A DNA stretch of 21,794 nt from VBDM01 sp964430565 (GTDB lineage Bacteria; Pseudomonadota; Gammaproteobacteria; Burkholderiales; SG8-39). Each line of letters starts with the position of its first letter. The first letter of the stretch is position 1. Below the pieces are notes generated by a model that was not told where the DNA came from, searched no databases, and saw nothing but the letters and a program-made list of their open reading frames with translations. The stretch covers positions 1 to 21,794 of the forward strand of contig CAYSFD010000001.1 of NCBI GenBank assembly GCA_964430565.1, read 5' to 3'. This document shows positions 1 through 6,200 of the stretch, piece after piece. The position numbers and the translations under genes were made by a program.

Positions 1-155
1 AGGCCTACCTCCCCGAACGATCCCACGTGCCGCCGCGGCACGATAAGGCTGTGGCCACGGGAAACCGGGTAGCCGTCGCGCAGCGCGAGCACGAGACCCT
101 CGGAAACCAGCAACCGCGAGGGCTCCGGTACGCAAAAGGGACAAGTTTTCTCCAT
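1..155 (-). CDS. HIT-family hydrolase, N-terminal part (runs off left edge)
   Basis: Reading leftward from the ATG at 155, the protein begins MEKTCPFCVPEPSRLL and continues with a GHSLIVPRRHVGSFGE segment. This is the usual N-terminus of HIT-family nucleotide hydrolases and transferases: a CxxC start, then GH(S/T)L(I/V)xPxxHV. About 51 residues are visible and the frame is open to the window edge. The catalytic HxHxH motif would lie outside the window, so I cannot tell whether the gene is intact. A near-identical copy, clearly truncated, lies at 1835-2071. HIT proteins hydrolyse dinucleoside polyphosphates or nucleoside phosphoramidates in the cytoplasm. Confidence 0.75.
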   Translation of the reverse strand, partial: MEKTCPFCVPEPSRLLVSEGLVLALRDGYPVSRGHSLIVPRRHVGSFGEVG

Positions 156-196
156 CGATCCGGAGTTTAGCGACAAAGCTGCGGGGTCCCGCGGGC
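1..196. repeat. Direct repeat, left copy (HIT 5' end and upstream DNA)
   Basis: Bases 8-196 align without gaps to 1924-2112 at a constant offset of 1916, with about seven mismatches. The first seven bases still match at four positions, so homology probably continues past the window edge. The repeat covers the HIT 5' coding part and about 41 bp upstream of its ATG. It brackets the cassette-like region. Confidence 0.9.
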
Positions 197-263
197 AAAA
201 GACTCCAGCGGGGCAGTCGTTCATGCGAGGAGAGCTTTTTCAGTCCTTCTGGTAGACGAGAGT

Positions 264-323
264 TTAGTTGTCAACTAATCTCTTTCGGAAGACACGTTGA
301 TACGTAGTCAACTAGTACTAGTT
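264..323. promoter_or_regulatory. Two AACTA-type palindromes upstream of the first cassette gene
   Basis: Positions 264-278 are TTAGTTG, one base, CAACTAA. Positions 310-323 are AACTAGTACTAGTT, a perfect palindrome. The two share the half-site GTCAACTA (270 and 307). They lie just upstream of the ATG at 334 and could be a two-site operator or a recombination site. No convincing -35/-10 pair or Shine-Dalgarno sequence is visible here. The stretch 197-333 holds no gene that I can support. Confidence 0.4.
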
Positions 324-333
324 AGTGCTCAAC

Positions 334-957
334 ATGGCCACCGTCACTCCCGAGCGCTTTAGAACTTTGGTGCGTGATCCATCGCGCACGCGTCAGGACA
401 TCGAGCAGATGATGCGCAATGCGATCGCGAAGGGCGAATCGGAGTTGGCGCATATCGCGAAAGAGGTCCTCGATAGCCGTTTTCCCGGCTGGGATACCGT
501 ACGCCATAGGGCTTCCGGCGCGAGACCCACCACCACTTATTTCAGGAAAACTAAGAGGCGCTTCGATACAAGTAAGGAGGGGTACGTCTGGCTGCTTGAG
601 CGCTTCATCAGCGTCAAACCGAAGCTTTTCGAAACCATCAACTGGGAAACGGTGTTCGTAGCGAAGGGGCGAAAGCGCAATTACTTTGGCAAGGACCTTA
701 AGGCCATGTTTCACGGGTCGCCTCATCTTGCCGACGACCGCAACAACTATGTGCGCCTGTCGAACGGCTGGTACGCGAACACCAATCTGAACAATGCCCA
801 GAAATTTGACATCCTTGGCCGCTTCGCAGCCATTGCGAAGCTCGAGTACGAAGAGGACTGGCGATGGGATGTCGACGATCCGAGCGACGAACTAAAAGCA
901 CATGAAGAGCGAAGAGCCTTGGCGAAGCGGCTACTCGATGAACTCGGCAAAGCATGA
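334..957 (+). CDS. Unrecognised protein of the first cassette
   Basis: This is an open frame of 207 codons from ATG 334; a GTG three codons earlier at 325 is also possible. I do not recognise the family. The protein is soluble, with no signal peptide or membrane segment. It starts with a charged helical stretch, has a central aromatic part (TTTYFRKTKRRF, GYVWLLERF, NYFGKDLKAMF) and ends in an acidic helical tail rich in Glu, Arg and Lys. The gene fills the space between a 12-bp inverted pair, TTAGTGCTCAAC at 322-333 and GTTGAGCACTAA at 965-976, as one gene in an integron cassette would. No Shine-Dalgarno sequence is evident. Its base composition is lower in GC than the downstream chromosome-like genes, which fits acquisition by transfer. 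Confidence 0.7.
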   Translation: MATVTPERFRTLVRDPSRTRQDIEQMMRNAIAKGESELAHIAKEVLDSRFPGWDTVRHRASGARPTTTYFRKTKRRFDTSKEGYVWLLERFISVKPKLFETINWETVFVAKGRKRNYFGKDLKAMFHGSPHLADDRNNYVRLSNGWYANTNLNNAQKFDILGRFAAIAKLEYEEDWRWDVDDPSDELKAHEERRALAKRLLDELGKA

Positions 958-964
958 CCGTGTT

Positions 965-1054
965 GTTGAGCACTAAACTCGCATCGCAGAGCGACGCTTT
1001 TCGCCCGGCGCTTGTCGCGCCTATGCGCAGCGCGCCTGGCTGCGACCGTTAGGC
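965..1054 (+). other. attC-like recombination site, first cassette
   Basis: The left core-like element CACTAAAC (971-978) and the right core GTTAGGC (1048-1054, matching the GTTRRRY consensus) bound an imperfect dyad. TCGCAG at 984-989 pairs with CTGCGA at 1040-1045, and GCGAC at 991-995 pairs with GTCGC at 1014-1018. The left end GTTGAGCACTAA is the exact inverse of the cassette start at 322-333. Length (about 84 bp) and layout fit integron attC sites. The left core carries one extra A compared with the consensus, so this is probable rather than certain. Confidence 0.5.
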
Positions 1055-1133
1055 AGCACTCTGGATTCGACGAACCCCGACGTGTGCCGCGATTCGCGCG
1101 GCGACTGCGGCTCGCCTCAGATGAATCGGAGCG

Positions 1134-1505
1134 CTACTTGGAGCCCTTTGGCTGCTTGTCTAGAGGTGACCCGCTCATTTGAGCGTCAAACCACTGGACG
1201 TCACGCGCCATGCCAGTCCGAATAACGGGGGGGCCAACTGGCTCGGGCGCCGCATCTCGGCGCTCTAGGCGGCCCAGCTCGAAAGCTGCCTCTCCTAGCT
1301 CAGTGATCTGAACACCTCGGTTCTCCGGCATGGTTCTGCTGTCCCACGGATCGGCCCAGCGTCGCCCGACTATGTCTCGGCCCAGCATCGGGTGCGGGTC
1401 GAAGCCGACGGCTTCTCGGAGCTCCGTGGTCGTTACTACCCTACGGCCCCTCGCCGTTAGCGCTCTCAGGATCGCGTACGCACGATTTGAAATTGTCGGT
1501 GCCAT
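1134..1505 (-). CDS. Unrecognised small protein of the second cassette
   Basis: From ATG 1505 (minus) the frame codes for 123 residues beginning MAPTISNRAYAILRAL. The N-terminal half (ARGRRVVTTTELREAVGFDP) looks like a short helix-turn-helix or winged-helix segment, but I cannot assign a family. The C-terminal part is proline- and charge-rich. The frame stays open upstream to 1700, but that part lacks protein character and contains the promoter, so ATG 1505 is preferred. The gene points against the cassette direction and has its own strong promoter at 1551-1579, as seen for some independently expressed cassette genes. Confidence 0.55.
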   Translation of the reverse strand: MAPTISNRAYAILRALTARGRRVVTTTELREAVGFDPHPMLGRDIVGRRWADPWDSRTMPENRGVQITELGEAAFELGRLERRDAAPEPVGPPVIRTGMARDVQWFDAQMSGSPLDKQPKGSK

Positions 1506-1525
1506 TTCTTGACATCCAAGTAATG

Positions 1526-1579
1526 CAGACGGAATCGTCTGTATGTGAGGATAATATGACAGGCAGAAATGTCTGTCAA
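1526..1579 (-). promoter_or_regulatory. Sigma-70 promoter with palindromic operator
   Basis: On the minus strand TTGACA (1579-1574) is followed by exactly 17 bases and TATTAT (1556-1551), a near-consensus sigma-70 promoter. Transcription would start near 1544 and lead to ATG 1505. Just downstream of the -10 lies a palindrome, CAGACG, four bases, CGTCTG (1526-1541). A second dyad, GACAG and CTGTC, lies between the two promoter boxes. Their placement suggests repression, perhaps by the product itself. Confidence 0.7.
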
Positions 1580-1710
1580 GGACAGAACTCAGAGCGGCAC
1601 TGCAATGCTGGCAGCCTGGGCCACTATGAAGTGATGACTCGCGGTACAGAGGCCGAGGCCAAGCTCTTCCCGCGCCGGGGGTCACCTGCTCGCCCCTCAT
1701 CCCCTACTGC

Positions 1711-1841
1711 TGCTGCCTAACAACCGCATGCAGCTGCCAAGGCGCGGCCATCGGTTTGTGTGGGGGCTGGCACCACCTATCGGATTTGCCGATACTCAGG
1801 CGCACTCGCCACGACCCTGCAGCTGATGCGGAGTGTTGTAT
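1711..1841 (+). other. attC-like recombination site, second cassette
   Basis: TGCTGCCTAAC (1711-1721) is the exact inverse of the second cassette start GTTAGGCAGCA (1048-1058) and contains the core GCCTAAC. CCGCATGCAGCTGC (1724-1737) pairs with GCAGCTGATGCGG (1819-1831), leaving a single unpaired base, like the extrahelical bases of attC sites. The right core is GTTGTAT (1835-1841), off-consensus after GTT. From that GTT onward the sequence is HIT-gene sequence. Total length is about 127 bp, at the long end for attC sites. Confidence 0.5.
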
Positions 1842-2071
1842 CCGTCCGGCCGCAGCTCCGCGTCCAAAAGCGCCCTCACGCGCTGCAACATCGCCAGCAT
1901 CGCGCTTTGCTCCTCGATGCTTGCCTCCCCGAACGATCCCACGTGCCGCCGCGGCACGATAAGGCTGTGGCCACGGGAAACCGGGTAGCCGTCGCGAAGC
2001 GCGAGTACGAGACCCTCGGAAACCAGCAACCGCGAAGGCTCCGGTACGCAAAAGGGACAGGTTTTCTCCAT
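1835..2071 (-). pseudogene. HIT-family gene, truncated at its 3' end
   Basis: From ATG 2071 (minus) the protein begins MEKTCPFCVPEPSRLL and follows the HIT pattern through SIEEQSAMLAMLQRVRALLDAELRPDGYN. It then leaves the family abruptly. The frame runs on to a stop at 1796, with unrelated residues TPHQLQGRGECA. The normal continuation (a GQTVxHxHxH segment with the catalytic histidines) is absent, so the product cannot be an active HIT enzyme. The break falls at the codon complementary to GTT 1835-1837, the predicted crossover triplet of the attC-like site. The start of this fragment is divergent from the helicase gene at 2179. Confidence 0.8.
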
Positions 2072-2112
2072 CGATCCGAAGTTTAGCGACTAACCTGCGG
2101 GGTCCCGCGGGC
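1917..2112. repeat. Direct repeat, right copy (HIT 5' end and upstream DNA)
   Basis: This is the second copy of the repeat at 1-196, in the same orientation, with about seven mismatches over 190 bp. Its right end at 2112 lies 66 bp before the helicase start. Divergence of a few percent means it is not a very recent exact duplication. Confidence 0.9.
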
Positions 2113-2156
2113 GCTTGTTCGTGAGGATCGTGCCGAGGTTTTGGAGGGGCATGACT

Positions 2157-2162
2157 TATAGT
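2157..2162 (+). promoter_or_regulatory. Candidate -10 box for the defence operon
   Basis: TATAGT at 2157-2162 matches five of six bases of the sigma-70 -10 element and is 16 bases before ATG 2179. No good -35 box is at the right distance. The implied leader is only about 10 bases, with no Shine-Dalgarno sequence. The call is tentative. Confidence 0.35.
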
Positions 2163-2178
2163 ACGTCGCTGCATCTCC

Positions 2179-5064
2179 ATGGATCTGACCGACTACCACG
2201 CGAAGTACCTCGCCCATGAGCTGACGAAGCGCTGCGCTTCCGATAGCGTCGAAAAGCTCGCCTCGGTCCTTGCGGACGCACAGGTGGACCTGAACCCCCA
2301 CCAGGTTGAGGCCGCGCTTTTCGCGTTCCGCAGCCCTTTTTCAAAGGGCGCGATCCTCGCCGACGAAGTCGGGCTCGGAAAAACCATTGAGGCGGGCCTG
2401 CTGCTCGCTCAGAAATGGGCCGAGCGCAAGCGGCGCCTGCTGGTCATCCTCCCGGCAAACTTGCGCAAGCAGTGGAGCCAGGAATTGGAGGACAAGTTCT
2501 ATCTGCCGTCAGTGATCCTCGAAAGTCGATCCTTCAATGAGGCCGTCCGCGCTGGCAATCTCAATCCGTTCCAGCAGGACGGCATCATCCTTTGCTCGTA
2601 TCAATTCGCGCGCAGCAAGGAACCTTATGTGCGCCAGACGCCGTGGCATCTAGTCGTCATCGACGAAGCCCACAGGCTGCGCAACGTCTACAAGAACACA
2701 AGCAAGATTGCCTCGGCGATCAAGCAAGCGGTCGCTCCCTATCCGAAGGTGCTGCTCACCGCTACGCCGCTGCAGAATTCCCTCCTGGAGCTATACGGCC
2801 TTGTCAGCATCATTGATGATTTCGCCTTCGGCGATCTTCAAAGCTACCGCAGCCGCTTCGCCCGCATCGGCAACGATGCCGATTTCAGCGAGTTGAAGGA
2901 ACGGCTGGCTCCGCTGTGCAAGCGCACGCTGCGCCGACAAGTGCTTGAGTATGTGAAATACACCAACCGCCACGCGCTCGTGCAGGAGTTTGTCCCGACG
3001 CCCGACGAGCAGCGGCTCTACGACCTCGTGTCCGGCTATCTTCAGCGGGAAACGCTGTATGCGCTACCCGCGAGCCAGCGTCAGCTCGTAACCTTGATTC
3101 TGAGGAAGCTCCTTGCATCCTCGACCTTCGCCATCTCCGGCACGCTCGATGGCATGGTGCAGCGGCTTCAAGCCGCCGCCGCGGCCGCGGAGGCCGTGGA
3201 CGCTGCGCCGCCGAGCCTGCCGGAGGATTGGGAGCAACTGGACGAGCTCGCCGACGAATGGGACGCAGACGGAGACGGCGAGGTACCCCAAGAGCGTGCG
3301 CGGCTCACGCCCGAGCAGCTCTCCGGCCTCAAGCAAGAGATGGCCGAACTCCGCGAATTCCACGATCTTGCCAAGTCGATCATCAAGAATTCGAAAGGTG
3401 AAGTCCTTCTCACTGCCCTGCGTCGCGGTTTTGCCGCCGCCGCCGAGGCCCGATCCGCGCAGGGCGGTCCGGCGCTGCAGCAAAAGGCGGTTGTCTTCAC
3501 CGAGTCGCGCCGCACTCAGGAGTACTTGTTCCGTCTGCTGGAGCAGACCGAATTCGCCGGGCGCGTGATGCTGTTCAACGGCACCAACAACGATCCAAAC
3601 TCGAAGGCGATCTATCAGCGCTGGCTTGATCGGCATACCGGCACCGACCGGATCAGCGGTTCCCCCAGCGCCGACATGCGCGCGGCACTGGTGGAGCATT
3701 TCCGCGACGGGGCGGCCATCCTCATCGCTACCGAAGCAGCGGCTGAAGGCATTAACCTTCAGTTCTGCAATCTGGTTGTCAATTACGATCTGCCGTGGAA
3801 TCCGCAGCGCGTGGAGCAGCGCATCGGCCGTTGCCACCGCTACGGCCAGAAGTTCGACGTGGTTGTCGTGAACTTCCTAAACAAAGCGAACGCAGCCGAC
3901 CAACGTGTCTATGAGCTGCTCGACCAGAAGTTCCGCCTCTTCAGCGGTGTATTCGGCGCAAGCGATGAAGTGCTGGGCGCGGTCGAATCGGGCGTGGACT
4001 TTGAGAAACGCATTGCGGCGATCTACCAGAAGTGCCGCACGCTTGAGCAGATCCAATTCGAGTTCGACGAACTCCAGCGCGATCTAGGTTCACAGATCGC
4101 CGAGGGTCAGCGCGACGCGCGCGAGAAGCTTCTCGATAACTTCGATCAAGAAGTGGTCGAGAAAGTGCGTATTGAGAGCCAGGACGTTCTCGACAAATTC
4201 AACGGACGCCTATGGCGACTGACCCGCTACTTGCTACGCGACCACGCCAAATTCGAGGATGCAGATTTCAGCTTCATGCTCCACACCAACCCCTTTGCCG
4301 GCGAAGCGATCCATCCGGGCCCGTACCGCATGGGCAAGCGGACGGAAGACGCCAATACCTACCGGGTCGGCCACCCACTCGCCCAGCGTGTACTCGGTCT
4401 TGGCCGTGCTCTTGGCGCTCCACCGGCCGAGGTAACCTTTCGTTACCGTGACAGCGGCAAAAAGATCGCGATTCTCGAGCCTTTGGTGGGAACTAGCGGC
4501 TGGCTTTCCTGTGCCCGCTTGACAGTTAATGCAATGGAGACCGAGGACCACATGCTGTTCGCTGGCGTGCCCGACAGTGGCCAGCCGCTCGACGAAGCTC
4601 AATGCCGCCGCTTGTTCGATCTTCCGGGCATCGTGGGTCCAACATGCACCGTTCCTGACCTTATTGCCTCCGCCTTCGTTGACGCCCACAACCGCCGTCA
4701 GCGCGCCCTGCTTGAGGACCTGGCGACCCGCAACGGGCGCTGGTTCGATGTGGAGATGGAAAAACTCGACCGCTGGGCCGAGGACCGCCGCAGCTCCCTC
4801 AAGGCGGAACTCACAGATCTGGACGATGCGCTCAAGGTTGCCAAGAAAGCAGCCCGCCTCGCCCCGACTCTTCCTGAGAAGCTAGAACGCCAGCGCGAAG
4901 CCCGGGTCTTGGAGGGCAAGCGCGACGAAGCATGGCGTACCTTCGATCAGGCGAGCCGCGAGATTGACCGGCAAAAGGATCGATTGCTTGACGAAATCGG
5001 CCAACGCCTCGAGCAGAAGCTGGAACAAGAAACAATCTTCACGTTGCGATGGTCGCTTTATTAG
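2179..5064 (+). CDS. SNF2/RapA-type superfamily 2 helicase of a defence operon
   Basis: This 961-residue protein has a full SF2 helicase core. Walker A DEVGLGKT is at residues 62-69, DEAH at 162-165, TATPLQN follows shortly after, and motif VI QRIGRCHRYGQ is at 547-557. DEVGLGKTIEAGL and RCHRYGQ are typical of the RapA/HepA branch of SNF2 proteins. An acidic low-complexity insert separates the two helicase lobes. The C-terminal third is helical and charged, probably coiled coil. SNF2 proteins of this type translocate on double-stranded DNA using ATP; DISARM's DrmD and similar defence helicases belong to this group. The gene opens the six-gene operon, 73 bp ahead of the PLD gene. No nuclease motif is visible, so it probably acts with the downstream PLD protein or the restriction enzyme. 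Family assignment is firm; a defence role is inferred from neighbours. Confidence 0.9.
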   Translation: MDLTDYHAKYLAHELTKRCASDSVEKLASVLADAQVDLNPHQVEAALFAFRSPFSKGAILADEVGLGKTIEAGLLLAQKWAERKRRLLVILPANLRKQWSQELEDKFYLPSVILESRSFNEAVRAGNLNPFQQDGIILCSYQFARSKEPYVRQTPWHLVVIDEAHRLRNVYKNTSKIASAIKQAVAPYPKVLLTATPLQNSLLELYGLVSIIDDFAFGDLQSYRSRFARIGNDADFSELKERLAPLCKRTLRRQVLEYVKYTNRHALVQEFVPTPDEQRLYDLVSGYLQRETLYALPASQRQLVTLILRKLLASSTFAISGTLDGMVQRLQAAAAAAEAVDAAPPSLPEDWEQLDELADEWDADGDGEVPQERARLTPEQLSGLKQEMAELREFHDLAKSIIKNSKGEVLLTALRRGFAAAAEARSAQGGPALQQKAVVFTESRRTQEYLFRLLEQTEFAGRVMLFNGTNNDPNSKAIYQRWLDRHTGTDRISGSPSADMRAALVEHFRDGAAILIATEAAAEGINLQFCNLVVNYDLPWNPQRVEQRIGRCHRYGQKFDVVVVNFLNKANAADQRVYELLDQKFRLFSGVFGASDEVLGAVESGVDFEKRIAAIYQKCRTLEQIQFEFDELQRDLGSQIAEGQRDAREKLLDNFDQEVVEKVRIESQDVLDKFNGRLWRLTRYLLRDHAKFEDADFSFMLHTNPFAGEAIHPGPYRMGKRTEDANTYRVGHPLAQRVLGLGRALGAPPAEVTFRYRDSGKKIAILEPLVGTSGWLSCARLTVNAMETEDHMLFAGVPDSGQPLDEAQCRRLFDLPGIVGPTCTVPDLIASAFVDAHNRRQRALLEDLATRNGRWFDVEMEKLDRWAEDRRSSLKAELTDLDDALKVAKKAARLAPTLPEKLERQREARVLEGKRDEAWRTFDQASREIDRQKDRLLDEIGQRLEQKLEQETIFTLRWSLY

Positions 5065-5137
5065 CCAATTTTGACGGTGCGAGACATGGCTTTGTTGCCA
5101 AAGTCGGCACAATCGAAAATCTAAAGGTGTGGCCCAA

Positions 5138-6163
5138 ATGAGCAAGATCTATCTGGCGGAACCCGTAGCTGGCAGAAGGATTGCCTCTAGAATCGATCGA
5201 CTGGTTGCGACCACTCGTCCTCGAGCCATTGGGGTGGCCACTGCTTTTCTATCCATAGGGGGAGCGCGCACGTACAATGCATTGGTCCGCGACTGCGCGG
5301 TTCGGGTTTCCCGTGTAGTTGCAGGGTTGTCTGGCTCCATTACTCACCCCGTAGCTATCAGCTACCTGCTCGAAAAAGGTCACAGCGTGCGTCTCGGTGA
5401 GTTCACCGGCGGCATATTTCATCCAAAACTTCTCGTTGGAGGGCATGGATTCGAAAAGTCAGGCCATATGATCGCCCCAAACTGCGGATACATTGGATCG
5501 GCGAATTTTACGGATGCCGGCCTGAATCGAAATCTTGAAGTCATGCTGGCCACAAAAGACGAAGGAATCTCCACGGGCCTTGCTGACGCATTTCGCACAA
5601 TTTGGACTGTAGCTGTACCAGTGACAAAAGGAAGATTTAGCGAATATGAGCGCGCTTTTGCACGCGCTCAGCGCAAACGATCACTCGAAGATCTCGAATT
5701 CTTGGCAGTCGTTGACCAGCGGCCCACTAACAAGAATCGATCGCTGGTGGTGCCGCCGCGGCTTTCTAACGCAGTATGGGTGGGTCTTCAATCATTTACA
5801 GGAGAACACACTTTCCAAGTTGAGTTTCCAAAGAGAGCAGGAGAAGCTCTTAGCGCGCTACTCGGCACAGCGTCCGGAGAAGCGCGGATTGAATGCTCAG
5901 ACGGCCAAATCCGCAGAATGGGATTCCGTTTCTACGCGGACAACAGCATGTTTCGCCTCAATGTACCAAACGATACGCCATTGGTGCAGTGGGCGCGCGC
6001 TAGCCATGATGGCGCGCTGCTTGTGTGGCGAGATGATGGCCCTCGACGCGGAGTTCTAAACGCGGAAATTGTCCGCGGTAGACGACTTCACGAGTGCATC
6101 GCACGATCGAGAATGCTCGGAAGCTGGGGCAAGACATTAACCCGCGAGTACGGCTGGTATTAG
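5138..6163 (+). CDS. Phospholipase D-superfamily nuclease-like protein
   Basis: Starting at ATG 5138 (MSKIYLAEPV) the protein has about 341 residues. The preferred start has AGG ten bases upstream; GTG 5129 is an alternative. One HKD-type motif is present: HPK at residues 95-97, then GSANFT at 120-125, followed by GLNRNLEVML. His95, Lys97, Asn123 and Glu134 are the expected active-site positions. Only one such motif is seen, so a dimer would be needed for a full active site, as in Nuc/BfiI-type enzymes. The C-terminal 180 residues match no domain I recognise. PLD-family nucleases accompany SNF2 helicases in DISARM (DrmC) and other defence loci. Here it lies between an SNF2 helicase and a type III methyltransferase, which supports a DNA-directed role rather than a lipid one. 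No membrane segment is visible. Confidence 0.8.
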   Translation: MSKIYLAEPVAGRRIASRIDRLVATTRPRAIGVATAFLSIGGARTYNALVRDCAVRVSRVVAGLSGSITHPVAISYLLEKGHSVRLGEFTGGIFHPKLLVGGHGFEKSGHMIAPNCGYIGSANFTDAGLNRNLEVMLATKDEGISTGLADAFRTIWTVAVPVTKGRFSEYERAFARAQRKRSLEDLEFLAVVDQRPTNKNRSLVVPPRLSNAVWVGLQSFTGEHTFQVEFPKRAGEALSALLGTASGEARIECSDGQIRRMGFRFYADNSMFRLNVPNDTPLVQWARASHDGALLVWRDDGPRRGVLNAEIVRGRRLHECIARSRMLGSWGKTLTREYGWY

Positions 6164-6200
6164 CGCCAAACGTGTTGAGATGTGATATCGGAGGATGCAA

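Noticed and set aside
1704..2180. 158-codon minus-strand frame over the right HIT copy
   Set aside because: It lies in another frame than the HIT residues and spans the attC-like dyad; no family pattern.
3170..3330. Frameshift suspected in the Ala/Asp/Glu-rich insert of the SNF2 helicase
   Set aside because: The frame stays open and the second helicase lobe resumes normally (TESRRTQEYLFRLLEQ). Acidic inserts between lobes are common in this branch.
3064..3837. Long minus-strand open frame opposite the helicase
   Set aside because: It is a mirror of the GC-rich codons of the helicase gene, has no start signal or family pattern, and conflicts with a firm plus-strand gene.
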